Source: Argyresthia goedartella (lineage: Eukaryota > Arthropoda > Insecta > Lepidoptera > Argyresthiidae). From it: DNA of 64,000 bases. Each line of letters opens with the position of its first letter. The first letter of the stretch is position 1. A model generated the notes under the pieces. The model was not told the DNA's origin, did no database searches, and saw only the letters and a program-made list of their open reading frames with translations. The translations under genes were made by a program, and so were the position numbers. Shown piece after piece: positions 1 to 11,235 of the stretch. The stretch is taken from contig OX463829.1 in NCBI GenBank assembly GCA_949825045.1, positions 2,108,001-2,172,000 on the forward strand. Reading direction: 5' to 3'.

Positions 1-1258
1 ACTTCAAAAATATCAATTTGTCTGGTGGGTTTGAGAACCCTTCTCCCAAGTGATTCAGTAGCCATTATTAGGTCGTTTAATAATTTGCTAGGGTCAATAT
101 TATTGGATTGGAAAATTTTCACAAGACCTTGCAAGTGATCTAAAACGGAATGGATGTATAACAAATACGCTTCATTAGTGGGATTTTGATACAGGTTGTG
201 TAGAGTTTCTGCGCTGTAGCATTTTTCAGTATTTCTCGTGAGGTTAAAATGCAATTTTAATTATATCCATTGATCCAATAGTTTTTTCACTGCAGGTTCA
301 ATTGAAAGCCATCTTGTGGCACAGGCTTGAGTAATTTTTAAGGGTTCTTCATCATTTATAGTTAAATATAGATTTCTGTACTCATTTTGTCTGTTTGAGG
401 ACTTTGAGAACCAATTATATGTCTCCTGAACTAAATATTCTAAATGTCTTGGTAAGTGTTCGGCAGAAGCATGAGAAACTGCAAGCTGGATAGAATGACA
501 AGAGCATTTAATCATAATAAGATGAGGTACATCTAATTTCAATTTTTGGTATTCCATTGTGTACTCCCGTCATAACATTTGCATTGTCAACTCCAATACC
601 ACAAAGCTTTTTGATATCTAGTCCATATTCAACTAAAGTTTTTTTTTACAGCCTCTGTGATAGATTCGAAGTCTCCTTTGTTTAATTCTGCTAGCGTAAC
701 ATAAGTGCTGACAATCTCAAGAGATGTTTTGCTAAAATATTGGATAACTATTCCTAGTAACTTGGTTACACTTATATCGGTGCTTTCGTCAAGCAATAAG
801 CTGTATGGTCCATCTCCAATATCATTTTTCAAGACAGAAGTAAAATGTGGCGCTAGCACATTCTTTATAACTGCAGTGCACTTAGTTCGGTGAAGTTTAA
901 TTTCGGTTTTGAATTCTTTTTTGCATAAAATTCCGAGATGATCTACCGGCAAGATAGAAGTATGAGCAGCCACAAATAATGATAAAGAAGCCTCATTCGA
1001 ACTTTTTGTATCGTAAAATTTGGGTTTGAGTTGGAAGACCAATTTCGGTTGATTTGATGATGGCTTTGCAGCTTTAATATGTTTTTTCCGGGTAATGTGA
1101 TTCATTAAATCACTTTTTTTCGCATTTAATTCCCACCGACAATAGGTACAATATGCTTTAGTTTTATCATTACTAACTTCTTTCAACCAACCTTCAAATG
1201 CAGCCTCAGAGAGCCATTCTTCCCGAAATTTTTGTTTGTATGGCGTACTCGATGACAT
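1..1258 (-). pseudogene. hAT-type transposase with BED-like zinc finger, frameshifted, partial
   Basis: Transposase of the hAT group, which cuts and pastes the element through a DDE catalytic fold. The most sensible start is the ATG at 1258, since the following residues MSSSTPYKQKF lead straight into a zinc-finger-like motif, CTYCRWEL...HITRKKH. The central region carries the hAT-like phrase LLLDESTDIS. The frame is lost near 640 in a run of Ts inside the coding strand, continues in another frame (VDNANVMTG), and shifts again near 550 into CSCHSIQLAVSHAS and ATRWLS, motifs found in hAT-like and ZBED-type proteins. Coding similarity appears to continue to position 1, so the C-terminal dimerisation part is outside the window. 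At least two frameshifts make it inactive. Confidence 0.75.
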
Positions 1259-1598
1259 TTTGCATGTTAAACAAATAAAACAACGCAATCAACTTCTAGA
1301 TCATACACAAATGAACAAAATAGAAAAAAGAAAGGAACGAAACACCGCCGCAAAGTTTTCCGTGGATTACGCTTTGATACGATTCCGGGGTATTCCCCGC
1401 CTACGCTACAGTAAGCGCTGCGTTCAATTTAAATGTAAAATTCGGATACATGCAATTAAAATATATTTTTTTCTCGGGTTATGGAATATAGCTAAAATTC
1501 TATAAAAAAAGAGCTATAGAGCTAATACGTTTTTTTAGAGCTGATTCTTTCTAGATGGAGCTGGATTTAGCTCTAAAAGAGCTAAGTTGGCAACACTG
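1..1598 (-). mobile_element. hAT-superfamily DNA transposon, 5' end and most of body
   Basis: A decayed DNA transposon read on the minus strand and running off the left edge. Its 5' terminus is placed at 1598, where the minus strand begins CAGTGTTGCCAACTTAGCTC, a typical hAT-type start. The adjacent 8 bases (1599-1606, ggcgtgcg) would be the target duplication, but the partner copy is outside the window. Just inside the end is a palindrome, TAGCTCTTTTAGAGCTA. The transposase remnant fills 1-1258. Confidence 0.7.
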
Positions 1599-1606
1599 GG
1601 CGTGCG

Positions 1607-2277
1607 GCCAGTTCGCTTATCATAAAGCAACCACAGTAGTGGTTCGCGTTGTCTTCTCTATTACGTAAGTAAATGTAACTCAATGTTTTGCCTAGATATT
1701 TTCTGCATTTTTTGGTAATCATTTACGAATTTTGGGTAAAAAAAAATTATTTCGTTGGTCATTTAAATTGTTCTCAATCTAGTCTAGGTACAAAAATAAT
1801 GGAACAGTTAGCATAAGTAGAAGGCAGCGATCATATATTATATACCCAAGATACAGCATCAAGTTAAAAAATCACGTCAAAACCTGTCCTTCTCTCGTTG
1901 CGAGTGTGTGCGTGTGGTAGCCAAACATTAAACCAAGTATTGTACCTAAGATCATACTTAAAGTTTATGACGTTAGACATACCGTTGCAATGCGTCGAGT
2001 TTCCAATGCCAGTGTTTGGCGGTTATGACATTTGAAAATGCGAGCGCATCGTGCCTCATAAAATGTATTGCCACCGGCTCACAATGGAACAGGACGTCTG
2101 TGGAGTAGTGAAATAGCCAATGTTAGTTACGTTTTGGACGTAATAATTTGTAGGTATGCTTTTAGCAATAATCGAAGATTACTCATATAATAACATAAGT
2201 CAGAACTAAGCTCTAACTGTAAATACCCTTTATAAAGGAACCCTTCGTGTGCGAGTCTGACCTCATAATTTATAAAT
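1607..2277. other. Noncoding, no gene seen
   Basis: No convincing coding signal. Bases 1684-1775 look like a diverged copy of the right part of the repeat at 6413-6742. Bases 1823-1860 match, inverted, the sequence at 5941-5976 next to the Jockey fragment. Confidence 0.5.
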
Positions 2278-2372
2278 TCATATTTTCTTTATTGTACATA
2301 CACAAACAACATACAGAAAAAGTAATATCCAATAAACAGTACACAAACGCGAGCTTATCTCTAATAAGAGAT
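2278..2372 (-). mobile_element. LINE 3' tail fragment
   Basis: On the minus strand this reads as a short LINE 3' end: a 'gagataagctcg' motif, then a 'tttgtgtact' segment, then AATAAAG. Related pieces lie at 7095-7195 and 45276-45370. No coding part remains. Confidence 0.5.
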
Positions 2373-2848
2373 TAAACTCGATATCTGACTAAATACTAAT
2401 GGCGGATTTTATGTGCTCTAATGTGCGGGTTTTTTTTCAAGACCCTCGAGTGGGGTATCAAAATAAAAATCTTTAAAAGTAGATTATGGAAAAATATGCA
2501 AATCTATAAAAAATAAACTGTAGTTTTAAACTTAGTACCTATCTACAGATTTTTCGTAGTTTTGTACTAAAAAGCAGGAAAATGGCAATGGTAATAAAAA
2601 TAACTTAAAATTGTAATCCACCATCTTTTAAATCTCATTCAATTTAACCATGTACTGCAATCATTTTATCGAATCTTAATAATTACGCTTATCTTCTTGT
2701 TTTTAGTGCATTTTAGTAAACCACAGTCGGGTTTGTAGTTTTTTCGTAGCCGGTGTCGTTGATATGAATATCTGAAAAAGATTTCAAGGTTATTATGGTT
2801 ATGTGTTGTTTATTTTCAAAATCTATATTTTGAAAAAAAATAACTTAC
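2373..2848. other. Noncoding; probable intron of the THAP gene
   Basis: AT-rich. It follows the splice donor of THAP exon 2 on the minus strand. I could not find a third exon here. Confidence 0.4.
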
Positions 2849-3536
2849 TGCAATGTGTGGAAGTACACCTTTTTTTACTTTCCGGAAGCCTTTCTTTGTA
2901 AGATCACTTTCCAAAAAATGGCAAGAACAAACCACACTTGAATCCTTTGGCTTAAAATATTTATCGCCCCTTTTATTGGCAATAATTTGCCGCCAGTTTT
3001 CTCGTAAAACTTCATGTTTTGGAAATCTGGAATAATAATGTTGTATATGTAATGTAATGATGATGATGATAATTTTTGTAAAACTAATGCATAAATTCAT
3101 TATTATCAAAATAAAGCATAATCTTACTACTATAAGCTTATTATAAAAAATATTTGGGGAAAAACCTATTGGTACCGTACTAATCAAATATATATTTTTA
3201 GACTTTGATGGTAATTATCTATAATGTAGATTTTAGTTAAGTAAGTAAGTTATAAACATTATGTTAAGCAAAAATAAAAATAGGCGCCAAACTTTCTCAA
3301 CATAACATGTCAAAAACGACTCCATTCATTCGGCGAGGAACTTTGTTCCAACCAACGCATTTATTAAAATATTTATTCTAAAATTACGTTATTAGGTGAG
3401 ATTGAGGGTGAATTCAGCCCCAATTGTTTTACGTTATAAAACTTATAATTGTTACTTACCGAAAATACGACACACCATGTTTTTTCAATATATGATTGGT
3501 ATCGTTTTTACACTTTTTGACTGAGCACTTCGGCAT
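2849..3536 (-). CDS. THAP-domain protein, first two coding exons (partial)
   Basis: A sequence-specific DNA-binding zinc finger of the C2CH THAP type, expected in the nucleus. Exon 1 is 3460-3536, starting at the ATG at 3536 with MPKCSVKKCKND and ending at the donor CG|GTAAGT. Exon 2 is 2849-3026, with acceptor TTATTCCAG before 3026 and donor CA|GTAAGT after 2849. Joining them gives one open frame of 85 codons. Visible THAP marks are Cys4 and Cys9 (C-x4-C), the segment YFRFPKH, a Trp in RENW, the second zinc pair in VCSCHF, and GVLPHI where the family has its AVPTIF box. The join is phase-correct and leaves a phase-0 donor, so more exons should follow at lower coordinates, perhaps beyond the hAT insertion or outside the window. 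Several transposase families carry THAP domains, so a domesticated or transposon origin remains possible. Confidence 0.82.
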
Positions 3537-3639
3537 GTTGTCTCGATAGCAAACCGCGCGCGACTGCTAGCGAAACTGTGCATTCTCGGCATTTGTGCAC
3601 TGTTTATTCGAGACACATTTCGAGCGCTGCATCATCTTA

Positions 3640-3915
3640 GTCATCTCACGCACCCCTTCTGGGGCGTGGGGAGTCGGGGTCAGGTCGACGGACCTCTTCC
3701 CGAAGAATCGCCTCTGTCCACTCCTGTGGACAGGTCATCGGATGGCCCCTGCGGGTGGTGGTCTTCTTGTGGCGCTGGTATGCAGGTCGCGTGGCAGGCG
3801 GCGGCGGTCGGGCGGGCGCGCGTGGTGTGGCGCCAGTTCGGCGATGTGCGGAAGATGTGATGCATCCGCACGCGCGAACATGCCCTTCGCCAGCCTCTGG
3901 ACAAACTGGTCCACG
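3640..3915. other. GC-rich block of unknown origin
   Basis: A sharply bounded GC-rich island in AT-rich DNA, with overlapping open frames on both strands but no family I recognise. It lies 100-400 bp upstream of THAP exon 1. It may be a fragment of a GC-rich retroelement rather than a promoter. Confidence 0.4.
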
Positions 3916-3936
3916 GTTTCCCATCTTAGGTATAAT

Positions 3937-5174
3937 ATGATATTTCTTTATTAACACGATTAAACAACAGTCATTACAAATAAATCAGATAGGTAGAGAC
4001 AGTGTCAATAAGAACCGGCTCAGCAATGCTGAACTGAGACAAGTCTCAGCTTCAGCGCTGGTTTTCAGCCGGCCCTCCAGAACACCAGAAGGTACAATTT
4101 ACTCAAGGGTCGATATTAGGTAGGTACTTGTAAAAATTGAAACAAATATTTATACAAAAAGGGAAAAAACTACAAATATTTTCTTTACAAAAAGAAAATA
4201 CCCAAAACACAATTAAAAATAAAAATACTTGGTTAGGTTAGGTTAAAGTCAAACTGCAGTTATTTGCTCACTTAAAAGATATTTCTTAATAGATAATTTG
4301 AGTGTATCTTTATACATAGGCAGTCTTAAGGGCGGTGGTATATCATTTCAAATTTTAGCTGCAGCAAAACGAAAGCTCCCCCTGAACCCGCTGGATTTGT
4401 GCCTGGGGATCGACAGCTTATTCTCCGCCTTCGAGCGTGTTCCTCTACTGTGGAGGTTTTTGGAGAATGTCAGCTTTTTGAACAGATAGTCGGGTCTTTT
4501 GGAGTGGATTACTTTGTGTATTAGACATGCATAATGTGTTCTCCGACGAGCTGACATCTTCAAAACGCCATTCTTGTTCAGATAAGGGGGTGACATGGGC
4601 TCTGCTCTTAATATTGTAGCAAAACCTTGCACAAGCATTATGCACTCTCTGTATTGCCGTTTCAGTCTTTTTATATATTCGCGGACCATAGACAGCATCG
4701 CAAAAATTAAACAAAGATAGAACCAGAGACTCTGTTAGAGTTTCCCGGACCTTGATACTAAGGTTTTTACGTAGACCATACAAAATCTTCAGTCTGTAGA
4801 AGGCTGTTCTGACTTTTGAGTTAATATGGTCCTCAAAACGTAGGTCTTCGTCCATGATTAAACCCAAATTTCTTGCTTTGGCTACACGTGTAACCCGTTC
4901 CTCGTTTATTTTGATTTTAGGATTATTTGATAAGACACGGTTACGCTGACATTTCGTTCCTAGAATGAGATATTGAGATTTAGTTGGGTTCAGAACTAAA
5001 TTGTTATTTTCCGACCACCTATTAACATTATCAAGATCATGGTTTATAGTCTCTGCAGCATCCAGGGTCGATCCTGGCAAGAAGCTGGGATATAATTGTG
5101 TGTCATCTGCATAAAGGTGGAATCGGCAGCTCTTTATACTAGTTCCAATGTCAGCAGTGAATATAATAAACAAA
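3937..5174 (-). mobile_element. CR1/Jockey-like LINE, 3' fragment with RT C-terminus
   Basis: A 5'-truncated non-LTR retrotransposon read on the minus strand. The reading frame enters inside the reverse transcriptase at PLFIIFTADI, then YADDTQLY (intact catalytic YADD), and continues through the thumb and C-terminal part (RVTRVAKARNLG, then RFAAAKI). A Trp codon after AAKI has become TGA, although the frame resumes as NDIPPPLRL to a natural end near 4247. The 3' UTR contains a sequence similar to 53230-53290 and 60635-60700 (cagcgctggttttc). It ends in AATAAAG near 3940. Frame and motifs resemble the decayed LINE at 61290-64000. Confidence 0.8.
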
Positions 5175-5943
5175 GGTCCCTCTGGATTGTCGCGTTCCTC
5201 ACGTAGCGGGGGGCGCCGACGATGGTACGCAGAGAGAGGTTCTCTTGGGCTCGGAGTCTCCGTTTGTTCGTCTCCGAGCACAGGGCGTACCATGCCGAAG
5301 CCGCGTAGGTGAGGCGGGATCTCACATAGGTCTTGTAGATCCCGAGCTTCGCCCTCAGAGGAGCCCTGGAGTCGAGAAGTGGACGCAGCTTGGCGCGTGC
5401 CACCTTGACCTGGCTGACGACGTTGTCAACGTGTTGCTTCATGGTGAGCCGGCGATCAATGGTTACTCCCAGGTACTTCACCTGCGAAGACCACTCGATG
5501 TGCTGTCCCTGGAGCTGGAGCGATGGTGGAAGGAGACTCTGGCCTGTGATAAGCGCCTGCGTTTTCCCAACATTGACGGACAGTCGCCACTTGGCGAGCC
5601 AGTCGGGCAAGATGTCCAGGGCGCGCTGCAGTTTGATAGCAGCGTGCGGAGCCTGGAACGACGACGCATAGTAGGCTGTTTCGTCTGCGAAAAGTGCCAG
5701 CTGGGCACCCGGCCCGACGGGGATGTCGTCCGTGTATCGGGCGTAGCAGGCGGGAGACAGGCAAGAGCCCTGGGGGACGCCGGCTGCGACGGGATGTTCC
5801 TCGGAGACGGCGTCTTCCACCATCACTCGGAAGCGGCGATTCTTCAGGAAAGAGGCGATTGTCTTGACCGTTCTTCTTGGGGCAGGGGACGTCGACAGCT
5901 TGTACAGCAACCCCTCGTGCCATACTCTGTCGAGCGCTGACGC
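5175..5943 (-). mobile_element. Jockey-clade LINE, internal RT fragment
   Basis: An internal piece of a Jockey-type reverse transcriptase, minus strand, truncated at both ends. It begins at ALDRVWHEGLLYKL, passes through AGVPQGSCLSP and LALFADETAYY, and ends at ATIQRDL. The catalytic F/YADD reads FADE, with the second Asp replaced, so activity would be lost. The frame is otherwise open for about 250 codons and is GC-rich, unlike its flanks. It abuts the CR1-like fragment in the same orientation at 5174/5175. Confidence 0.82.
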
Positions 5944-6412
5944 TGTATCTTGGGTATATATGATCGCTGGTAGAAGGTGACTATAAAGTGTAGGTACTCT
6001 GAGAAACGGCACTAGCCGGGAAAGCTAGCTAATTAAGTTCCTTAATGCACCGCGAAATCTTGAGTTTTTGCCAGCATAAGTAACGGTATACCGTATGAGA
6101 TAACATCGAAGCCTGCCAATCCGGCCCCAAGGGCACGGAACTGAAGCAAACAGATAAACAATAGGACTGGACAAAACAAACAAGGTATTAAATAACCCGA
6201 AAGGAACGGTTTGCCAAAACCTCGTTGTGGCATTTTTAGACTTTATTACATGGTGACAGGGTTGAAGAGCTGCGTCAGTTCTTTGTGGTTGATAATACAG
6301 ACGCCAGCAACGTTACATCTCTGCCCTTCCTAAAATTATGCGCCTCGGGCCGGTTTTCAGCAGACTTTACAGCCGCTTAATAGAGTCTGACCGCAATTTA
6401 TAAAGGCTTATA
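5944..6412. other. Noncoding, no gene seen
   Basis: No coding signal. The first 35 bases match, inverted, 1823-1860, so a repeat begins at the Jockey fragment border. Confidence 0.4.
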
Positions 6413-6742
6413 TTTAAACGATTACCAAAAACGCACCTATTTTACTACCAATAAATTCGAAATGACTGCCAGAATGGATAAATGTCCACCAAATTGTGTT
6501 TGGATAAATGATCACCAAACTTCTTTTTATGTTTTTTGTACTTGTTTATGTTTTAAGTATTTTTTGTTGTTCTTACATGTTCAACCTAACACGTAAGATA
6601 AAAGGGGGCATCGCTTCGCTCACCTTTACCCTTCATCTAAGTTACCGCAGTATTTTGCCCTGATATTTTTTGCAACTTTTGGTGTTCATTTATCCATTTT
6701 GGGTAGGAAAAAAATATTTTGGTGATCATTATATTTGTTGCC
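6413..6742. repeat. 330-bp MITE-like repeat, copy 1
   Basis: Nearly the same sequence occurs at 19981-20314, diverging just outside both ends. It begins tttaaacgattaccaaaaa and ends gtgatcattatatttgttgcc. Short inverted motifs recur near both ends (atggataaatg against catttatccat, and ttaccaaaa against ttttggtga). The centre has a hairpin-forming core, ggataaaaggggg...ctttaccc. No coding capacity. Confidence 0.75.
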
Positions 6743-7094
6743 GTTTATAAATATAACTCGGCCAAGTTACATGGTCGAGTACGGCCGGCAGGGAGTATTG
6801 CCTGTCGGCCAGTTCCCACTCAACATGGTCGCGTTGAATTTACATTGCGTTTAAACTCAATTTTAACGGCTTTCAAAAGTCTGCGACAAGGGAAAGATAT
6901 CTTAATTTTATGAAACAAATATTAGCTAACTTTTACGGGACGTTAGTACAGTGCATTTACAGTTCGAGGTTATTCCGTCGGTGGAGAGCAGGCTTCGATT
7001 ATTTCCGGAAGCATACGTATTATATGTCAACCTTCAGAAAATATTATAATTCAATGAATATGGTAAGGCTCTAAACTCTAAACACGTAGGTATA
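6743..7094. other. Noncoding, no gene seen
   Basis: No recognisable gene or repeat. Confidence 0.3.
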
Positions 7095-7195
7095 ATTTCA
7101 TAATTTCTTTATTATACACAATAATACACAGACAACAAGACTTACATAAAAGTGGTGTACAAAGGCGAGCAGCTTATCTATAGTAAGAGATCTCA
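7095..7195 (-). mobile_element. LINE 3' tail fragment
   Basis: Minus-strand LINE end related to 2278-2372: 'gataagctgctcgcctttgt' followed by a tail ending in AATAAAG. No coding part is attached. Confidence 0.5.
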
Positions 7196-8395
7196 ACAAA
7201 ATAATGAAATCGATAAAATCTATGGGATAGTCCCCTGTCACGCAAAATGGAGTAGGTACCTATCTGTAACGTAATTGTGCCACTGCCACCCTGTTTGGTA
7301 ATTAACGTGACGCTATTAACCCTTAAATGCCGGCGTGAGTCAATACCCGCCCTTCGCCATAACTGGTCACTATTGTCCATATACTTCTCGAATTTAATAT
7401 ATCCAAAACTTCCATTTGAAGAAAGAACTATAGAAAATGCATTAAACCCGACAATATAATTTAAAATTTCTATGCACAATGACCATACATACGGATGCGG
7501 TCAAATAAAATCATTGAAGCGTCAGTAACGCAACTGTCATCATGACTGTAGAACTTCCGGTCGTCATGAGCATGGACAGACCTTTCTTTGGATTTCGCAG
7601 CGTGGCGTCATTTTGGTAATGATGTTTTGAGGAAAAAAGATACGAATGAGAGTAAAAATTGAGAATAGTTAAATCTTCAAATCCAACGCCCGAGAGCTAT
7701 CGGTGTCGTTGCTATCGTAAGTAACTATGTCCTTGTTACCACAAAAAATATTAAACAGCGTTTAACCTTAAAACAAACGTCAATACATTTTTGTTTTTAA
7801 ACAAGTGTTGAACAGTTGCTTATCTTTTTGTGGTAAGGCCCAGTAAGTTTTAATTAGATATATTTTTAATCATCACATCGATTAGCAATTTTTTACCTTC
7901 TGCCTATAAGCTTAGGCGTTTTCTTTACCTTGCCCCACTCCGGTTCTGAGACTTCCGCACTGCCTCCAGTAGGGTAGTAACTATTTAGTAATCTGTGGCT
8001 AGGGCGACTTTTAAAAAAAAATCCACAGCTGAAACAGGAAGCTCTTTGCACATTTACCGTTTGTATGGATTGGTGGTTATCAACAGATCAATCATCCAGC
8101 ACACATTGAGTAGTGATCGATCATGAGCGTGATCATAGTGAGCTGAGAGAAGATTAATTAACTGTGAATCTGGAGGTTGGGCCACACGCAACTTTCAGAG
8201 CATTTAGCATAAAACTTACATCGCAACTTTATGATTATTATCGTTAAGCAGGCTCATTTAGTAGGTATCCGTGTTTTAAGTAATAAGTTATACTTTGGTC
8301 CAGAATTTGAACGCTGACAGCCAGTGTTAGAGGTTTTGGGTGAACTGACATGTAAAAAGGCGGATTCATGTAAGTAAGTACATTTATAATTTACA
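7196..8395. other. Noncoding apart from a small MITE
   Basis: No gene seen. It contains the 101-bp MITE listed separately at 7736-7836. Confidence 0.4.
7736..7836. repeat. 101-bp MITE with TTACCACAAAAA ends
   Basis: A short element whose two ends are inverted copies: TTACCACAAAAAATA on the left and TATCTTTTTGTGGTAA on the right. A related inverted copy lies at 30283-30389 (both carry a cacttgtttaaa-type centre). Confidence 0.65.
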
Positions 8396-8653
8396 TAGGG
8401 TGCAACAGAAAGGTGTAGTCATATTAAAGGGAGTTGTTAGGGACATCATTCTGAACAACTTTCGCCACGAAACCGATTTGATCAGAGCAACATTTTTCTC
8501 TCCTTCATGCGTTTTGGTTCGGGCGGTTAACTGATTTGTATGGGGTAGTGAAAAAAAAGGGTGATCTGATCTGTAAAAGTTGCTTAGAAGTTTTACTTTA
8601 GTGCTTAGAATGACAACCCTCTAAAATTTCACAAAAAACTTTCTGTTACACTC
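8396..8653. repeat. 258-bp inverted-repeat element, copy 1
   Basis: Starts gggtgcaacagaaaggt and ends with the inverse form ctttctgttacactcac, giving imperfect terminal inverted repeats. Its left end matches, inverted, the sequence at about 11770-11862 (atcaaatcggtttc, then aatgatgtcc). Confidence 0.6.
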
Positions 8654-8859
8654 ACTTTATTATTAGTCGTATTACTGAAACCGTTTTTAAGGATCCAATG
8701 TGGAAAAATTGTGTCCCCCTAACTTGTAAATTAAGAGAGTGAAAAATCTAAAAAAAATATATGTTGTGAATCTCAATAAAGCCTATCAACAAAAAAATAT
8801 TTGAATATAATAAAATAAGCAGTTTTTAAGCGCAGTATTCTGGGGTCCAGTTATTGGAC

Positions 8860-9105
8860 CGAGTTTGAAATAAAAGACGAAGCGAAAAAAGCAGCCGAAT
8901 TTAAGTAGGACTGGGCCGGCCACGTAGCTCGTACGCAACCACACCGATATGGGCCAAATTAACATCTCCTGGATCCCAAATGGAACACGAAGACGTGGTC
9001 ACGACAACAACTGGTGGGAAAGAGCCCAGGAGCGTGAATAGTGGAAGAGGGGAAGAGAGCTAAGCCTTTGCGCAGCAGTTGGGAAGACCTTGACTAATGA
9101 TAATA
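8860..9105 (+). mobile_element. RTE-type LINE C-terminal remnant, decayed
   Basis: In plus-strand translation, phrases typical of the end of RTE endonuclease-reverse transcriptases survive between stops: DWAGHVART, then a basic segment, then the terminal region before a 'gcgcagcagttggga' tail motif. It is the same family as 10486-10895 and 26225-26600. Several in-frame stops are present. Confidence 0.65.
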
Positions 9106-9109
9106 TCGT

Positions 9110-9590
9110 TTTTGAGTAACTAAAGGAAATCCATCTTTTTAATTTTAAATTTGAGGTTTCCTTGTTGCCGATAGCTGCCGGTGTCGAGTTAATGACATTT
9201 TTGGATTTCTTAACTTATTATATTAGTCGTACAAGAAAAAAAACCTGCGTCATTATTGCACCAATACGAGCTAGAAGCAAAAATGACGATCGAGGGAAAA
9301 AAAATATGATTCTTGTTAGCAGCACGTATTCATGGCATTTGTGGAAACAACAAACTTATTTTTATTTTTTACAATTAAACATAATTTATAAAAATTAAGT
9401 AAGCCGAAAAAAGCATAAATATAGATTTAGGATTTTCACACATCTTTTTTGCGGTGATAATTTGAACACAACGTATGATAAAAATGTCGTTGAATACTTC
9501 TGAACTCTTGTGGTAATCATAGCCAATATCGGTTTTTCAACATTCCTGTGAGATCTATATGACACTATTTTTTCTCACTTTTGCACAACT
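9110..9590. other. Noncoding, no gene seen
   Basis: AT-rich, with no recognisable gene or repeat. Confidence 0.3.
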
Positions 9591-10020
9591 TATTATAGTA
9601 GTTTATGTGACTGCTACATAATTCCTAATTATGTACAGTTACATACACTAGTTTATCTACACACATATTATAAGCTCTCTTTGATGTGTTCAGGAACCGC
9701 ATGTTTGACCGGCATTGTGGCTCTGCAGTTGTGTAGCTTGTTCTTTAGTACCAACTTCACGCAGGCGGGCGGGCGTCGGCGTTCGAAATTTGAATGTCAG
9801 TACAAACTTCACACACAAACTAGGAGCGGCACGCAGGCAGGCGTTGGCGTTCGAAATTTGAATGTCATAATATGTAGAAAAACTAAACATTATGGTCATA
9901 ATGTGTAATTTTTCAGATAAGAAATGAGTTTTTTACAAAGTAGTTTAAAATTATGCTGATCGTAACGTGCGGTTTTTGTATGCAGTAAAGAGGGTTTATG
10001 ATACGTGTGTAGATAAAAAC
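9591..10020. mobile_element. Inverted-repeat DNA element, right-truncated (older copy)
   Basis: Related along most of its length to the insertion at 53460-54000. It starts tattatagtagtttatgtga and carries the internal direct repeats around gttcgaaatttgaatgtca. The right arm stops after gtgtgtagataaa, so the right terminal repeat is missing. No coding capacity. Confidence 0.75.
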
Positions 10021-10204
10021 TATAAATACTTGGTTAGGGTAGGCTTGGTTAGGTTGGTTATGATATGTGTAAATATCTACAGAAATAAAGACATTTGATT
10101 GATTGATTGATTGTTTGGCTGTATTGACGGGAAAGTTGCTCAAGTGTTAACGCAGATACCATTGACTGCTTTTTGCACTGTTTTTGGAGCAACAGTAGGA
10201 TCTA

Positions 10205-10388
10205 ACGAAGGTATCTTTTTCACAGGCATTGCTAATGGCCCCACACCCTGTGTCATGAAAAACAGAAACAGCGACATCACACACACCTAGGGTTGTTCCC
10301 ACACTTCAATCCCAGTCGGGATTCGAACCCTGGACCTATCGCTTGGGAGGTGGAGCCGCAAACCGCAAGGCCACCGTGGTCGTCAAAC
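10205..10388 (-). repeat. tRNA-headed SINE, family S1
   Basis: On the minus strand it begins with a tRNA-like head (GACGACCACGGTGGCC...) and a B-box-like GGGTTCGAATCCC, followed by the family body (acatcac..., then a ccccacacc-type end). Other S1 copies lie at 15925, 19685, 24622, 28943, 44652 and 48480. Confidence 0.75.
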
Positions 10389-10485
10389 TAAAGTAACTGC
10401 AAGAGTTGAGTATGAAGATGAATAATATAATGGCCTAGCTAGGCTTTGAAAAGTAGAGAGCATCGACGCCAGAGAACAAAAAGAT

Positions 10486-10895
10486 TTTATTATTATTATT
10501 AGCCTACATCATCCCACTGTTGGGCAAAGGCCTCTCTTCCCCTCCTCCACTCTTCACGCCCCTGGGCTACCTCCCACCAGTTGTTGTCTTGGTACCTCAA
10601 TTCCTCACTCCAGCGCTTCCTGGGTCGACCACGTCCTCTTTTCGCGTTTGGGATCCAGAGAGTTGTAAGTTTGGCCCATCGGTCCAGTTGCTTATGGGCG
10701 ACGTGGCCTGCCCAGTTCCACTTCAATTCAGCTGCCTTTTCCGCTACGTCCTTTATTTTAGTTCTGGAGCGTATCTCAGTATTCCTGACTCGATCCACCA
10801 ATCGGACCCCCAGGATACTTCGCTCTATATTTCGCTGGCAAACCTCGAGCCCAGACTTTTGGATGTCAGTCAAAGACCAAGTCTGAGCTCCTTAG
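10486..10895 (-). mobile_element. RTE-type LINE, 3' fragment
   Basis: An open frame of 124 codons on the minus strand covers the C-terminus of an RTE-clade endonuclease-reverse transcriptase. Recognisable phrases are RNIERSILGVRL, LKWNWAGHVAH and WWEVAQGREEW, then a natural stop. A tail with an (ATT)n microsatellite marks the 3' end near 10486. It is 5' truncated. Confidence 0.82.
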
Positions 10896-10919
10896 GTAAG
10901 TAATAGAGAAGATTAAAGA

Positions 10920-11235
10920 AGAAAAAAAGAAGTACGTCAAAACTCATTTCCGGGAATTGGTTGGTTTACACATTAATAAACCCCGCCAAGGTTCCGGAAA
11001 TAGCAATGATGAAAATGCTGCAAAGATATTTTTACAAAACTAACAATGTTCTGCAGAAATTACGGGTGTCGATGAAGAGTTGATCAAGAGATCAGACATA
11101 ATGCTGCATCAAATCAAATCAATCAAACATAAAATTCTTATGCATGGTGCCAAAATAATCAAGCATTTTGCAGTTTTGCCAATTGGCCAATTATTTGAAG
11201 ATGCTCAAGAAGCTCGTAAAAAAGACTAAAAAATA
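10920..11235 (+). pseudogene. Remnant of a repetitive insect protein of unknown function
   Basis: In plus-strand translation a broken frame gives THFRELVGLHINKP, SGNSNDEN, EITGVDEELI, HKILMHGA and LPIGQLFEDAQEARK, with stops and shifts between. I recall similar phrases from a protein that occurs many times in insect genomes in transposon-like settings. I cannot assign a function. It is clearly inactive. Confidence 0.5.

Noticed and set aside
3595..3954. Overlapping open frames in the GC-rich block
   Set aside because: No conserved motif in any frame and all strands are open because of composition; kept only as a GC-rich block.
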